Assembly: GCA_015501585.1 (NCBI GenBank)
Contig: JADNRY010000086.1
Coordinates: 62,001-126,000, forward strand
Reading direction: 5' to 3'
Origin: Rhodocollybia butyracea
Taxonomy: Eukaryota > Basidiomycota > Agaricomycetes > Agaricales > Omphalotaceae
Length of the DNA: 64,000 nt
A program made the position numbers and the translations under genes. How positions within the stretch are numbered: the stretch's first letter is position 1; the number at the start of each line of letters is the position of its first letter. Below are positions 45,475 through 58,423 of this stretch, piece after piece. The notes beneath the pieces are model-generated. The model made no database searches. It had not been told where the DNA came from and saw nothing but the letters and a program-made list of their open reading frames with translations.

Positions 45475-48093
45475 AAAGGCTGTTGTTCAGTCCCAACAGA
45501 ACACTAATGAAAGGATGCACACATTGACAGAACCACATTATATTCTAGAGGCGAAGCTAGGCTTCAGGCAACAGGAGAATTGTTGTTGTAAAGGGGGAAA
45601 ATTCAGATACAAGCTACGCTCATCCTCCAAATGTGGGGACAAAAGCACACCAGAGGGTAGATACTAGAGATGGGTAAAGCCCTGGGTCAACAACCTGATG
45701 GGGTCTCATTCCATAAAACTAGATACTTATATACCATACAACTGTATACTACACTATATAAGGGAATTGACTTGCTATAATTTCAGGCAAGTCATGTAAA
45801 GTCATTATGAGTCATTTAGAATCATTGCACAGTCAATGACTCAATGCACAGTAACTATGTACTACAAATGAGTCAATGCAATATTGACACACTATGACTC
45901 CAGTCCATATGAGTCAGTCCAGGTTTGTACACAGAGGCACTTGCAAATATTCCAGTCCAAATTCCTACAAGAATATATGGGTAGTAGTTGTTATACGGGT
46001 TATACGGGATGGTGGTCTAAAGTACAAATCAAAGTATATATGGACAGTGGCAGTGCAAGAGCACATGTGAGCATGCACCATACTTACACTTTAGCCTTAT
46101 CATCTGGTCCGCGTAGCACCAGTTGAGCGAAAATAGAGCACCGCCACATGCCAGTCTGTCGATCCGTTGGTGGGGGGAACGTGAGGTGGCATTGCCGGCA
46201 ATTTGCTGCCTCACCTAACACTGCATGCAAATCACCATAAGTTTTGGTGGAAATAGTAGAATTATGTTAAACTTGTATGAAGTTTTTCTAGCTTCACATA
46301 TTTTTATACATCAACTCATGTACAAAAGTAGAAGGTTTTCATTATAATGGAAATAGCATAAAAAGTGCGCTGGAAAATCCCTGTTGCCGAGAGATAAACA
46401 TGTATGCATTTGCTGTGTGCTCTAATTTTGGACAGCTGCATTGACCTCGTGGGAACTAGCAGATTCTATGTACACACATCCATATGTACATGTATAACAA
46501 GTCTGCCTAGGGGAGACTAAGCCTTATTGACGGAACAGCAAAAATTACCTCCGTTATGGATAAAATTTTTGTAAAATCCTGATGAGACATGGGACAAGGT
46601 GGGACTCCATTTCATACGGTTTCGGGCCCTAGGACATGTGACATACGAAGTGCTCAAAATGGGACAGTAATGTGCTAGCAGACAATTCACGCCACGTGCA
46701 ATTTTCTGAGACAAATAATCAAGACATTGAAAGTGAACACCAATTACTTGTATGGGTCCATGCCTGCGCCTTCCCACAAACAAACCCACTAAACGGAATG
46801 TGCCCAGACAATTGAACCTGTACATGCTCCAAATTTTTTACCTAGTGGCTGGTACCCTCCAGGCAAGCCGTTCGAGAGTTGGTATGAGTTCTCCCATTAA
46901 GTTCTGATGCTTTCAGCCTCTGTTCAACCCACTTTAACGGACCAGATGGTTTGATTAAGCATCCCCAAGCATCCTCCCACTTGGGAGGCTCTTGATGACA
47001 CTTAGCAGCCGAACAGGCTCCGAGTCTAAATTTCTACCACTGATTTTATTTGTATTTGTACCAGGTTGCATCAGATTGTATCACCGCGAGGCTTCGCGCT
47101 TGAATCTTGGATTCAAACGTAAACAGACGTGAACTCGCGTGTGATAAGCGGTTTACAGCGCGCGGTGATTGATAAATTTGCGATGCAATCATCCTTTCGG
47201 GTTCCTTTTCGCTAAGGACCGCGTCGGTGCCTGATAGCTCTTACCCTGGTGAATCACCTTCTTTTCAGCTTTCCTTCCATTCTCCGATTTTTCACTAGTA
47301 AAATTACTAGTCATCATGTCAACCCGATGATTCCTCTCTGTTAAATATCGCGCAGCCCTTCTCACCCACTGGCATGGGCCCTGGGGCGTCCTGTTTGTTC
47401 GTCTTGCGGTTATACAGTGATTATTTTAACTGGATGACCTTCATGTTTGTTCAAGTACGTGATCCCGCTCCGTCCCATCCGGAACCCTGTGAAAAGAAGT
47501 CACTGTCACCAAGTTGCAATGTACTTACTGAAGGTTATGTCTAAAGGGCGTTGGTAGTCTTAGTCACCTGTCACCTGAGTTCAAGCTCATATATATTGGT
47601 TGGTTGGGGCCCTTTGGAGCCTTAAGGCTATGATTGATCATGCTAGGCCTAATCGCTCTTACAACTGCAAGTTCATTCCATTGTCAAAAGTTGATTGCAA
47701 AGGTAATCAGGACCAGATGTAGTACATAACTGCGATTGGTTCTTAACAGGCTTCGTTAGACCTAGAAAAACACCAAACTCCTGAAAGCACCAGCGTGGAT
47801 AACTCTTGGTTAGATCTGTGATTGGTGCGGCAAAGTCAACCCTTGTCTTCAGCAATCATTGATCCATTGTCATCCAAGTAGATCAGCGCCAGTACATACG
47901 GCCCAAACTCAGTTCAAGTGACGTTAATCAGCGCCAGTAAGGCCCAGGCCGCAAACTCGATTCAGCCGACACGCATATGATAGATGCTAGATGCTATCGT
48001 TTTTTGACCGGGAAGACAAAAGGAAGATTCAAGAGCAACAATATATATACTGTGGGGGAATTTGGGGAAGCACTATTATCTTTGGCACACAGG
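45475..48093. other. No gene recognised
   Basis: The stretch is long and gene-poor. Frames at 45884-46126 (plus) and 46517-46825 (minus) carry no recognisable motif. Repeats of GACTCAT/ATGAGTCA appear near 45790-45910. I could not identify element ends. Confidence 0.35.
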
Positions 48094-49976
48094 ATGGCAA
48101 TCCCCATCGTCGTTTCAACTCTCGGCCCTTGGTTTATCTCCTATTCATTTCTAACAGTGTTAGTTTCCACTTGTTTTACAGTCTAAGACTAATTTGAATC
48201 CAGCCTGTACGGAATGGGCCTCTTACAAACCTGGCTCTACTTCCACTGGTACCGCGAAGACCATTGGATTTTAAAGACAGTAGTAAGCCAAACCAGTCCC
48301 AGTCTCGAAAGCCCACGATGTACCTAACTCCTGTGGCAGGTAACTGTTCTCATGTACCGCGTCCTCATCCACTGCTCAATCCGTGCTTATTGCTAATTAA
48401 TCTGAGTACTATAGATTTTTCGAAAGCGTGCAGACTGTTCTACTTTGTGTGGATACATATATTACAGTGGTCAACCACTTCGGCGAAATCCCTTATCTGG
48501 CGTCAATAACTTGGTACGAGTTTCGCTGAGGTGCATTCTCAGAACCAAGCTAATTTTCGCTTCCAAGGACATATCCTGTACAGACTTTCTTGTTCTCAGT
48601 GAACCATATTCTGTTCTGATTTTGATTTTGATTTTAGATGCAACAACTATCTAGTGTAAGTCGTGGTTAGCTTTGGGCTCCCTTTGACAATTTGACTTAT
48701 AGTCCCGCAGTATCTTTCTGAAGTCACAGTTCAGATGTAAGCTCGGGTCTTTGGCCAAATGTCAAAACTGATCTTTGACGGGCCTGTCATGAGGTATTTT
48801 GCCTATGTTGTCTACACATGTCAGTGGTGTTTGAACTCTTGTTAAAATTCAGACCACTAATTGAATTTTACTTAGTGAATGATAAGAAACTGGGATTGTC
48901 ATTCCAATTGTTTGTAACCCGCAATTGCATCCAACCTCATGTAATAAATCGTTTTCCCAGTTTCTGTTGGCTGTTTTGGGTATTGCAGCCGGACTAGGTA
49001 CGTGACATGACCTTGGTATCTATATCTGACTTAACGTAGTCTTTAAGGTATAGGTATACTCCTGTGAGTTTCCACGAGCTCTCAATTTACATCTCTTAAC
49101 ATAATATTCAATGTAGGGGTACCTATGGAATACCTCATGGTGGGATTGCGTTCAATGCTTTCCCCTTGACAAAGGTTCTCTATACCTCATTTTACCTATC
49201 CCCATTGCTTATTTGCCATCTACTTTAGACTCTGTTTAACCTGCAACTTCCCGCCACCTTTGCTTGTGATCTTCTCATCACGATATCACTATTTATTATC
49301 TTGAGAGGGAAAATGCCCAAAAACGCAAAGTAAAGTCTACGAACAAATTTATATCTCTTGCGACTAAATCTAAAATTTCCAGTGGCATGGACAATATGTA
49401 CAACTCCACCCAAAACTTCACGACCCAGACAAACTCTATGCTGCAGAAGCTCATGGTGAATGCTGTAAACCGGGGCATGTTAGCAACAATCACGGCTGCT
49501 GCGACTTTAATTCTGGTATGTCGTCCCACAAAGTTGACATCTAGATTTTTGCTCACCTACAACTTTTCCCCCTTTTCCAAGTTCCTTGCACTTCCAGGCA
49601 CTTTTTATTTTTATCTGGGTGTTCTACCAAGCAGCAAGTGTACGTTACATTAAACCAGTGTCTAAAGTCTAAGCCTCGGATTTCTCAAATGTTGAATTCG
49701 CAGTGTATATGAACAGCATGTTGGCAATGTACGTCCGTTATCTCATTTGTAATCTGGCACTGATGGATACGTGTAACGTTGAACGGACTCAATAGGCTAA
49801 ATAGTAGACATTATGTTACTCAAAGCTCAAGGGGTGCTATTGCTTCACACTCAATCAGGTTGCCAGCTAGCCAAGGCCTTGATCTTGAATTATCTACCAT
49901 AGTGCGTCTTGACTTTTCTTACTTTGCTAACCCCTTTCAATATTTTCCTGTTACAGGGCGGAAAGACTCAAGTTGA
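48094..49976 (+). CDS. DUF6534-type membrane protein 2 (exons partly resolved)
   Basis: The start MAIPIVVSTLGPWFISYS at 48094 matches the family's first helix. An exon near 48200-48275 reads SLYGMGLLQTWLYFHWYRE, the family's second helix. Near 49385-49515 comes NSMLQKLMVNAVNRGMLA, equivalent to the conserved block before the last helices. Then come FLALPGTFYFYLGVL (near 49580), VYMNSMLA (near 49707) and LNSRHYVTQSSRG leading to the stop at 49976. The central helices (48300-49380) are not resolved, and the exon near 48420-48510 looks degenerate. The gene may therefore be damaged. The tail is polar, as in copy 1 at 29728. Confidence 0.55.
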
Positions 49977-51395
49977 TGACTGAAAATAAGTACCAGAATT
50001 GCGTGGAATTAAATTCTCATATTGTTATCATGCGACAAGTCTACTTACTATCCGAGTACTATCGCCTTTTTCTGTTCTAAATTACTTATTTATTGATTCA
50101 ATATCATTCAAATTGAAGCGGTTTTAATAAGCTCTTATGAGTGCGTCATCGCGCTTTGTGGCAATGAAGACTAATCCTATATTGAGCTTGAGATTCAAGA
50201 GCACTGCAAGCTTGTATGGCTAAAGATGGAGGGAATATCTCGAGAAGGAAACACCTATCCTATAGCTTGCTTTCCGAGTTGCAAACGGGCCGCGGAGGCT
50301 AGTAGGAGATGGCCACAATATGACCTTTCATTCAGCTGAAGCATGGGTTGTCGGGGATCTCATTATTAGGATATCTGATGTGCGTCTCAGACTCTCAGTG
50401 CTGCTATCACTAATGCTTATGCTTATGTGCGGGCTGGGGGTGAAAAAGCTGAAATTGGACGCAAACCTGCCCTCCGGCTTACTCTAAAAATCTGATAGTA
50501 GCAGACATTGCTCTGGTTAAAGGAAGAGTATCGAACGCCGCGGTTTCATATTAGACGCCATGAAGCGAATTGAGGAGTTGAAGTTGAGTGGCTCGACTGC
50601 TCACAGGAAGTTGATGAGGTAGTGATTGAGGTCGAGAGGGTGAGTACTTCGAGCTACGCGTCTTCGCGTTTCGACGCAACTCATAATACCATAATATCCG
50701 ATTTAGGATCCCGCAACGAGGGCTTCCCTTCTTTCAATGTTTCAAGGGTTATCACACCCTTGAGATTTTGCACGCTTTCGGACTCCTTTAGTGATTCGAT
50801 TTGTTGATTTACAGGTGAGGCAACATACGAAGGATGAGAACTTTAGGCAAAAGGTGGAAGCGGTAGGTAAGGAAGCGGCCGTGGTTTTCGTACTGATTTC
50901 GTACGACCTTGTTTGTTGAGGACTACTACTAATCTGACCCTTCTCTCAGGCTCGTGAACGACACGAATATACCAAGGGTTGAAATTCTGAACACTGGCCA
51001 TTAGTTGGCGTTCTGTAAGCTCTTCTGTGGAAAAATTTTGAGGTATAGTCCGACAGCAAATCTTAGTGCATGCAGAAAGGTATGTTTGTCTGTGTTCAGA
51101 ACAGACCCCTTTTGACCCAACTAACCTGTTCTGTCGTTTTCAGACCGGATGAGTACTGAGTTTAGAGACGTTACGACAGATTTTATCCAATCAGTAGATA
51201 CGGTGGCATTCATTGCATGTATCTCTGCATGCAGTTCGAGTGTTCCCATATAATAAAACCACTTCTTCAGCGCAACACGTAGCACTAGTCTAGGCTATTA
51301 TTCGGTAAAATTCTGCTCTGAGAAGACGTCTAGCCATCTACTCTCGGGATGCCTTCCTCCTGCTCAAGATCTGAAAGGCGGTGGATTTAGACTTG
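49977..51395. other. Possible relic exons, otherwise empty
   Basis: Short exon-like pieces can be strung together. They are a frame ending EVDEVVIEVER near 50638, VRQHTKDENFRQKVEA after an ACAG acceptor at about 50814, and ARERHEYTKG with a stop near 50980. They are charged and helical, but no start or family can be given. Confidence 0.25.
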
Positions 51396-53740
51396 GCAGT
51401 TCTTGTACACCTCAAGTTTAGGCCATTCGTGTTATATCGTAATAGTTGTATCTGCTTGCCGTGTTTATTTGTCTCGCATAGGTACTAGAAATTCGTCCTC
51501 TAGCGCTGCTATCGGAAAATTCGGGATGATAGTCCGAACTCCGGGCCGAGGTTCGCGACGCGTCTTTTTCACCATCATCATGATGCACCAGTACAACGAT
51601 CCGACAAGCAGCATCGCTCACAAGCAAGGCGTTGATTCTACAAGAAGCCAACGCTGCGTTGTTATATATTAACCCCAAAGCCGTATGTTCCCAATGCCCT
51701 TGCTTTTCAGTCCTAGTCATAACGACAAACGTTTACACTCACAGGCTTTGCCGTCGAATCCTTGTCTCGTCACTTAGCACCTGAGATGCGGTTTCTAGGA
51801 GATAATTACGTGAAAGCAGGTATGTTACTTCAAGTTATCGCTCCTGTTTACTTGTCTTCTTATCCTACTACAGAACTAGCACAATCAACCTCACGGAATT
51901 TCGAAGACAAAACCGTTACCAATCCAGTGCACACATCACTAAATTTCTCACCCAGTGTACCTCCAGGCGCTACCCATACAGAATTCACCAGAGTTTTGCA
52001 TCGTTATTTAAGTTAGATCCTAGATCCGGGTCTGTTGGAAAAGGTGTCTCTGGAACAGCTAGGACACTCGTATGAGCTGATGAACGTCACTACTTAAGGA
52101 GGTTTGGAGCGATAGTGGTAGCGGGCGTTCTGAGTCTGCGGAATCCGAGATGTCCAGGTGTCTGGAGAGAGATTCGGGAAAATCATGACTCGTTCATATC
52201 CTCGCGCGCACGACGCCGTTACAATGCTCTGGGATCCTGGCTATTGATATTGCCTAATGAGGTACATCTCTGCTTTTCTTCTGTCTATTATTTTCTCTAA
52301 TTCGTTATCTTTTCAGACCAGGCTCCTGGCTGGAGGCGTACAGATTCTACGGCGACGCCGACTAAAATCTTCCCCCATCCACTCTACTTTCCCACTTCCT
52401 GCGACGCATACCCCAGTTATCCCTAGGATGAAGTCCTCAAGCTTGTTATTCACGAAAAGAGGATATCGTCAAATCGAAACCCAGCTCGTCTAGTCCACAA
52501 ATTTGATCCATCTCATCGCGCCAATGTCCGGCATAGAACTGCTACCCCAGATTATGGCTGTTAAGTGAGTGGGCTGTGGACAGGCAGGATGATTGTGAGT
52601 ATTCTTTTTTCGGTTTATCATTACCTTCGTCAATGTTTGTTAACCGTTTCTTTTATTTGATTCCATGGCTAGTTCTGATATTCAGAGAACCACTTCCTAC
52701 GCTACTCTCTCACCTCTGAATATTGAACGTTGAACGTTGAACCCTGAGGACTAGGGGAGACAAGGTTCAGAATGCGTAGAAAAGAGTGCGTGTATGTTGT
52801 TACTGATGCTACCTAGGTGACGATGATCGCTGAGCTCGAAACGTCGAACTGTGTTAGGCAGAGTAATCTAACACAGAGCAATGATGAAATAGTGTTCGCA
52901 GCTCATTACCTGGCCCACTGCGCATACAGTGTTATGGCTCGTTCGTCCACATCAGTCTTCATTCGAACCCTTATTAATATTTATACCTGGGTCGTAACCG
53001 AATATTGATCCCGGTGGTCATATAGTTAAGGGGTACCGGTAACGTGTAAGAGGTAAAGGATGCCCAAAGGGGCTGGTGCTGGAGAAGAGCTGTATCAAAT
53101 GATCCACGACGCGATGGGCTCTAGGAAATGCATGGAAGGCAGGCAATTGCGTATTCGACGGTGGCAACATCGAACAACGACACGGGCTCAAAGGGTCCGG
53201 CACTCCGTCAAGGGATCCATAAACCTGTGGACAACAGAGCCTGGACGGAGATGGATGTAGGCAATTCCACCTCAATATCGACAATATTGAACGACAATCA
53301 ATGCGAGCCTGAGGCTGGCATTGGAGATTCCGGAGTTTCATGCTGTATTACTGCGCCTCGAAAGAATCTAGATTCTAAAACGGAAATTGAGGGCATCGCA
53401 ACGACGTACTGAATGTGTTTATTGTATAGCTCCACTTGCACCAACGCCAGCAGTCCTTCTTTCCCTTCAAAACTCACCCAAGGCGTATGCGGCTGTTCTT
53501 CCAAGTCCACATCCACCTTCTGTATTCGCTGCTATTTGGAAGAGGAACAGGTTGACAACTCTACATCATCCGCTCTTCAAAGACTGTCACTCTAGAGGCG
53601 ATGGCAGGCGATGACTGCGCCGAACCATTTGTACTAGATGAATATGTTAGAGAGCGTGCGCGTTGAAGCTATGCTGGGGTTTCGGTTTGTAGTTCTGGAC
53701 TGGACTGCTCAGTGTGGTGGCCAAGAACCAAGGCGTCGGC
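51396..53740 (+). repeat. Segmental duplication, copy 1
   Basis: This segment aligns with 58424-60138 and then 63525-63950 in the same orientation. Shared landmarks are TGTACRCCTCAAGTTTA, ACCAGTACAAC, CAAACGTTTACA, ATGCGGTTTC, CCAATCCAGTGCACACAT, GCTAGGACA and GTAGGCAATTCCAC. The last are GAATATGTTAGAGAG and TATGCTGGGGTTT. Similarity looks like 70-80% with many indels. Copy 1 has a block (about 52115-53000) that copy 2 partly lacks. Confidence 0.75.
51786..52093 (+). pseudogene. Degenerate small gene, member 1
   Basis: The text begins MRFLGDNYVKA followed by a GTATGT donor and a CTACAG acceptor (about 51875). A middle part reads TQCTSRRYPYRIHQ, and the end reads LLEKVSLEQLGHSYELMNV before TAA. 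Member 2 at 58828-59178 keeps the same three peptide blocks. The blocks are not all in one frame here, so I call it degenerate. The function is unknown. Confidence 0.35.
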
Positions 53741-54081
53741 AGAACGTGTATAAACGACAAGTTGAAGGAAGGAAGGGCAGACCTTTGGCCCAAGTTTTTG
53801 ACCCTCCATGCGTAGAACAAATTCAGTTACGCCCAGTTGCGATGTTTTCGTGGCGGTAGAACGGTAATTCTGAACGAAAGCTGAAAAGCAATTACCCAGA
53901 ACTGAAGAGGACAAGGGACCAGACACCATTATAAGAACGTACATGTAGCTACATAGTTACATCGCAACACATGATTACAGGCTATTCCCACACACAATCC
54001 AGCCAGGCTATCCGTCTTGTAGTAAACGAAAAAAGTCGTTCGCTAATACACGCAATCATTCTCCCAGTCCAAACCGTAAGC
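53741..54081. other. Spacer
   Basis: Part of this (53750-53940) is the inverted relative of 7530-7720. No gene is supported. Confidence 0.35.
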
Positions 54082-55746
54082 TTAAACCGGCACCCAAAGC
54101 TTCAACGCATCCGGATGTCCACCCGAATTCCCATACATGGCCGAAACAATCACTCTCACTCCCCGAAGTGTCGTGAACGCCTTTGCAGCAATCGCACTCA
54201 ACAACGCGCCACTCAGAACCAAAATGAAAATCGAGCCCGTTATGCCGAACGCAATGATTCCTGGTACCGGCGTGCGGGGTTCATCGGCTGGGGCGATACT
54301 GGTGTCTGAATCCTTGTTAAGGAAGAAGACTGTAAGGTTGAGGATTGTTAGGGAAGCCATGACGGCCAGGCTCGATATGGACAAGAATATTCTGCGTCGT
54401 GTCAGTCAAGCTCACTCGAGAGTTGAAGGAATTGAAGGAATAGAGCGTACGCAATTATGATTGTCCAGAATTGTTGACTGGCGAATTTGACTTCTTTTTG
54501 TAGGGTGGCGCCCATTTGCAGAAGGACTTGGATGACGACGGGCAGGAGGAAGCCACAGCTGAAGAACGGGAAGCAGTAGCACATGAGGCCAACGTCGCCT
54601 CTCGTAGCACTATTTTACAACGAGGGGTCAGTATCAGGTGCGTGAACGGAGCGATAGTGCCTACCCAAACACAGTCGAATACACCAGGCCTGCGCCCAGG
54701 GTTGATACAGCAATGAGGGAATTCGAGAGAGTGCCCGTAAGCTGTAACATGACCTGCACGAGAATGAGCGATATTTAAAGAAAATATCGATGATTCTAAC
54801 CTGGCACCAATCGCGGAATCCTCTGAACGAAGTAAGCTCAGCCGTAGCCTGCGTGTTGAGTATATGAGCAAAATTGGCCAGATCTTCTTCAACGTCCCCA
54901 AGCTACAAAAATGAGAACGATCCAGTCAGCATCCCTAGACGGATCGAAAGAAAGGCACTACGTACATGTGACTTGAGAAGGCGTGTCCTTTCAATGCTGG
55001 CGCAGTATTGGTCCAAGAGCTCGACATCCTTTGTTGACAGCCGGCTTTCAGCTTCGGCTAGATAGTCAGGAGTAGGAACTGCTTCCATAACCTGATACGT
55101 TTTCATGCTGTTTACCAATGACGAGGAGACACCTAAATTGTGTGGGATGGTTTTCCCTGCCTAGGACTCGCTAAGAACAGGCCAACGAGTCCATGGGGGA
55201 CACATGCTCACCGATTGAAGAATGCTCGACACATGGTCGACTTCATCATCCCATTGGTCAGGAGGTTCGGCCAGACCGAGTCTGTCGCATATCTCGTTGA
55301 GCTGAGCGATACGGTGAGACCTGTACACGAGGAACTGCGGAGACAACGATGCTTCAGAACCTGGGCGTAGATACTAGTCAGACGAGACTCACAAGTTGCT
55401 TGACTCGCATCCTGACATCGCTATACTTCTGAACCTGTTCGCGAAATTGATCATTCCTGAAGTACTCCTGGAAAAAATCGCCAGTAAGAAACGTTTACCA
55501 CCAATAATATCACCGAAGATACGCACGTCCTTCTTGGTGAAAGCCAGAGAAGTAGTCGGAGCCAGGAGACGCTTCAAGCTTTGCCCGACTAAAAGTACAA
55601 CCGGCCACTCAGGAAATGCATGAAAATTTACTAGAGAGAATATACGCACAAGTAGCTCCCCAGCTCAGTTTATGATATTCTACCTGCGGCACTTCCACAT
55701 CTCTGAACTGGACATACCAATGGTCTTGGATTTTGTGGTCAGACAT
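54082..55746 (-). CDS. Four-helix membrane protein of unknown function, 348 aa
   Basis: Eight exons join in phase: 55746-55684, 55467-55393, 55334-55212, 55091-54966, 54902-54801, 54753-54665, 54609-54451 and 54391-54082. The sum is 1047 nt, exactly 349 codons. The N-terminal half is soluble and helical, starting MSDHKIQDHWYVQFRDV, with many charged residues and SIERTRLLKSHLGDVEEDL. The C-terminal half has four hydrophobic segments: GTLSNSLIAVSTLGAGLV, YCFPFFSCGFLLPVVIQVL, SLAVMASLTILNLTVFF and GIIAFGITGSIFILVLSGA. I recall similar uncharacterised proteins from other Agaricomycetes but no function. Intron 1 (216 nt) is unusually long and contains an open stretch (FTKKDVRIFGDI) that could be an alternative exon. 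Confidence 0.8.
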
Positions 55747-57040
55747 TACGCGTACAATTAAGACGGTGGAGGGTATCAGCTGGGTCGAAGACTGCGCTGA
55801 GGCTCGAGGACTTCATAACTCGAGTACATATAGAAGGAAGAATCACACCGGGTGTCAGGTCAGGGTCCTAACAAGCTAGCTGTCACGCACTGTCAAATAA
55901 GAAAGGCAAACAGTTTTGGGACACTTTGATCAAAACGCCATCTTGATGACAGAAGAAACACACGTTGAAAATGCGCGGATTGAGTGCGGAATCGGAGGCT
56001 TGAAGCGTGGAACCCCGAAATATTTTTGGATTTTAAGATTCAAACATTCACTTCAAGAGTCTTGAGATGCGTGCGACAACTGTAACTCTACTGGAACTCA
56101 AGCGCATCGAAACTTTACTTTACTAAGCAACCTCAAGTACCCGTTATCACTGATACGCTTACCCTATGATTCCGGGAGGAGACAAGTTGCGTCGCTGTAG
56201 TTTTTACTGCTCATCTGGGCTCTCCTCTCTCTCTTGCAGCACTTGACACAGATTCATCTGAACTTGAAGTCCAAGTCCTCGTTCAATTATATCACTGGGC
56301 GAATACATTACTTTTGAGAAACGTCCTATCGGTAATTTGTGTCGGAGAAATCATGTGCTGCGATATCATCTTTGTTTATATCGCAATAAAACCAATCTTA
56401 GAAATATGTCCCCCACTTATCACCCCCTCCCATCCCCTCTCTTGATCGATAAAAAACCACTGATTCAACATCGGTTCCAATCATTGCCCGACTGAACTCT
56501 TGGGATTTTCACTATTCAAACGATGGCCACTTCGACGCGTCCCCCAATGCCTTGTTTACGTTTTCACCGATTGTCTCGCAGATTGTCTCGCAGTTGGACT
56601 TCTATGATACTTTAGGTATAATAGTACCGTGACGGCGATGGCTGGGACCGCGCAGGTAATAACTTCCTTCCGTGTTCTCATCAGTGCAATCTGTCTCGCA
56701 CTAGAAGCTGGAAGTGATCATACGCTCGTTGCATTAAGTTGCATTCTAGACTTTGTCAACCAATTTCGACGAATTTTACTGACTCGTTGTTGCCTCGCTA
56801 TTGAAATCATGATTCATTAAGTACTTGAGCCTTCAAAGCTTCAAGTTCAAAATTAGACAGATCTCACACGACCGCGACGGACTTGTGACTGGTCCGATGT
56901 CGATATGCTCAATGCCGATCTTCCCCTTGATAAGTTCGTGCGCACGGGTACAATTATAAGAGCTCTGCTATCGATGAAGCAGGCTCAAGCTTGATTCCTC
57001 TGAATATTGCTTTAACGCTTCGCAGTCTAATACTTTGACG
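55747..57040. other. Divergent intergenic region
   Basis: This is the shared upstream region of two divergently transcribed genes. No exon was identified. The frame at 56629-56820 has no recognisable features. I could not assign promoter elements with confidence. Confidence 0.4.
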
Positions 57041-58360
57041 ATGTCGAAATTCATGAAATTGAAAACACCTTCGCTGCCAAGCGCACCGAAGATGCCAACC
57101 CTTCCATCTCTCCCTACTATTTCAACTCCCAGTCTCCCTACTCTTCCTACTCTTCCATCTCTGCCTACTTTTCCCTCGTCAGACTCAATCACTACTGTTG
57201 CTAGTGAAACTCGCGCCAGACTCATGCGCAGCATGTCATCGTTCAGTAATGACTCGGAGGACTCGGAGGAAAAGGAAGAGTAAGTTTCTCCCTCTACGAT
57301 AACCCATCGGTTCTTCATGTAATTTTTCACATAGGGAAAGCGCCGAACCTCCTGTCCTAGAGCCCGTCTACATCGTCTTACGACCCCTCAATCTCACCCA
57401 AGCACCCCAAGCACTGTTAAAAGGTGTCGGCCATATCGTTAAAGACTTTGAATTTGAGAACTATCTCGTCCTCCAGCACTGGGGTGTCCTCATCGGAGAT
57501 CGATACTACCACCTGCATATAGATGACGCGACGCAGAAGATCTCAGTCTCAATGGTGCCTTTCATCCGCCTAAAAGGGCACGAACATCATACCATTAAGT
57601 TTCCGATTTGGAGGACAAGTATGGGGCACGACGAGAGGGTTGGCATAGGTATGATGCTTTTCTTTCTTTCCCTGTCGCACACCACTAATGATATACTTAT
57701 TGCGTGTTCATAGCTGTCGGTATCATCAAAGCGATGGGAAACTATAGCACGGAAACAGAGGTCGAGATCACAGACGAAGAAGGCAAGCCCGTCACCTCGC
57801 CAGAGGATCGCGAGCGTTACAAAATGGATGGACGATATCGCAAAACCCCGCTCAACTCACTTAGCCTCTTCAAAGGCAAATACAGCGCGGTGACGAACAA
57901 TTGTATTCACTTCACGCGGCACTACGTTTTTGATCAGATTTTGACAAGAAAGAAGGAGCTGAAGAATTTCAGCATGAATGTTCAGTGGCTTGTGACGAAA
58001 TGGCGGGATATGGGGTGTAAGAGGGGCCCGATTGAGCTGACCAAGTTCTTGGCCGGACTTTTGTGTATTAACCCATTCTCAATGACACCGCAGAAGGGGG
58101 CGAGAGTGGTAAGTGACTCTGCTGCTGCGACTGATCGTTGGGACTAACGAGCTCTCGGGTGTTTACATGTACAGCTAATCAAATTGCTCAGTCTATTTCT
58201 CAATATCGACTATAATCCCACCCTTGACAAGAAGCTTCTTAGCGATTCGGCCTCTGCGGACGAAGCTCTCGAGGAAGTGTCAGATGCAACTATTGAAGAA
58301 GTGCCGGAAGAGTTGAAGGATGACCATGCAATGCAAGCGGGCGTGGCTCCCATACAATAG
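57041..58360 (+). CDS. LRAT/NlpC-like (permuted papain fold) protein, 377 aa
   Basis: Four exons, 57041-57279, 57335-57648, 57714-58108 and 58175-58360, sum to 378 codons with matching phases. Residues 10-48 are a repetitive Pro/Leu/Ser segment (LPSLPTIS, LPTLPTLP), followed by an acidic SEDSEEKEE. The core has LQHWGVLIGDRYYHLHI (H128) and, 120 residues later, AVTNNCIHFTRHYVF (C248). This H-then-C order with HWG and NC.HF is the signature of LRAT/PPPDE/NlpC-type permuted papain folds, which act as acyltransferases or peptidases. A hydrophobic or helical tail follows, and the end is acidic. The catalytic assignment is inference. The start ATG was preferred because the frame upstream has only a TTG. 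Confidence 0.75.
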
Positions 58361-58423
58361 CTAGCTGTCTTTTTGCGAAGAGAATACTTATAATCAAATA
58401 TGATCATTTTCGACATTTAGTGA

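Noticed and set aside
55389..55649. 86-aa minus frame (FPEWPVVLLVG...) as a separate gene
   Set aside because: It spans the long first intron and exon 2 of the membrane protein gene in the wrong frame for the exon.
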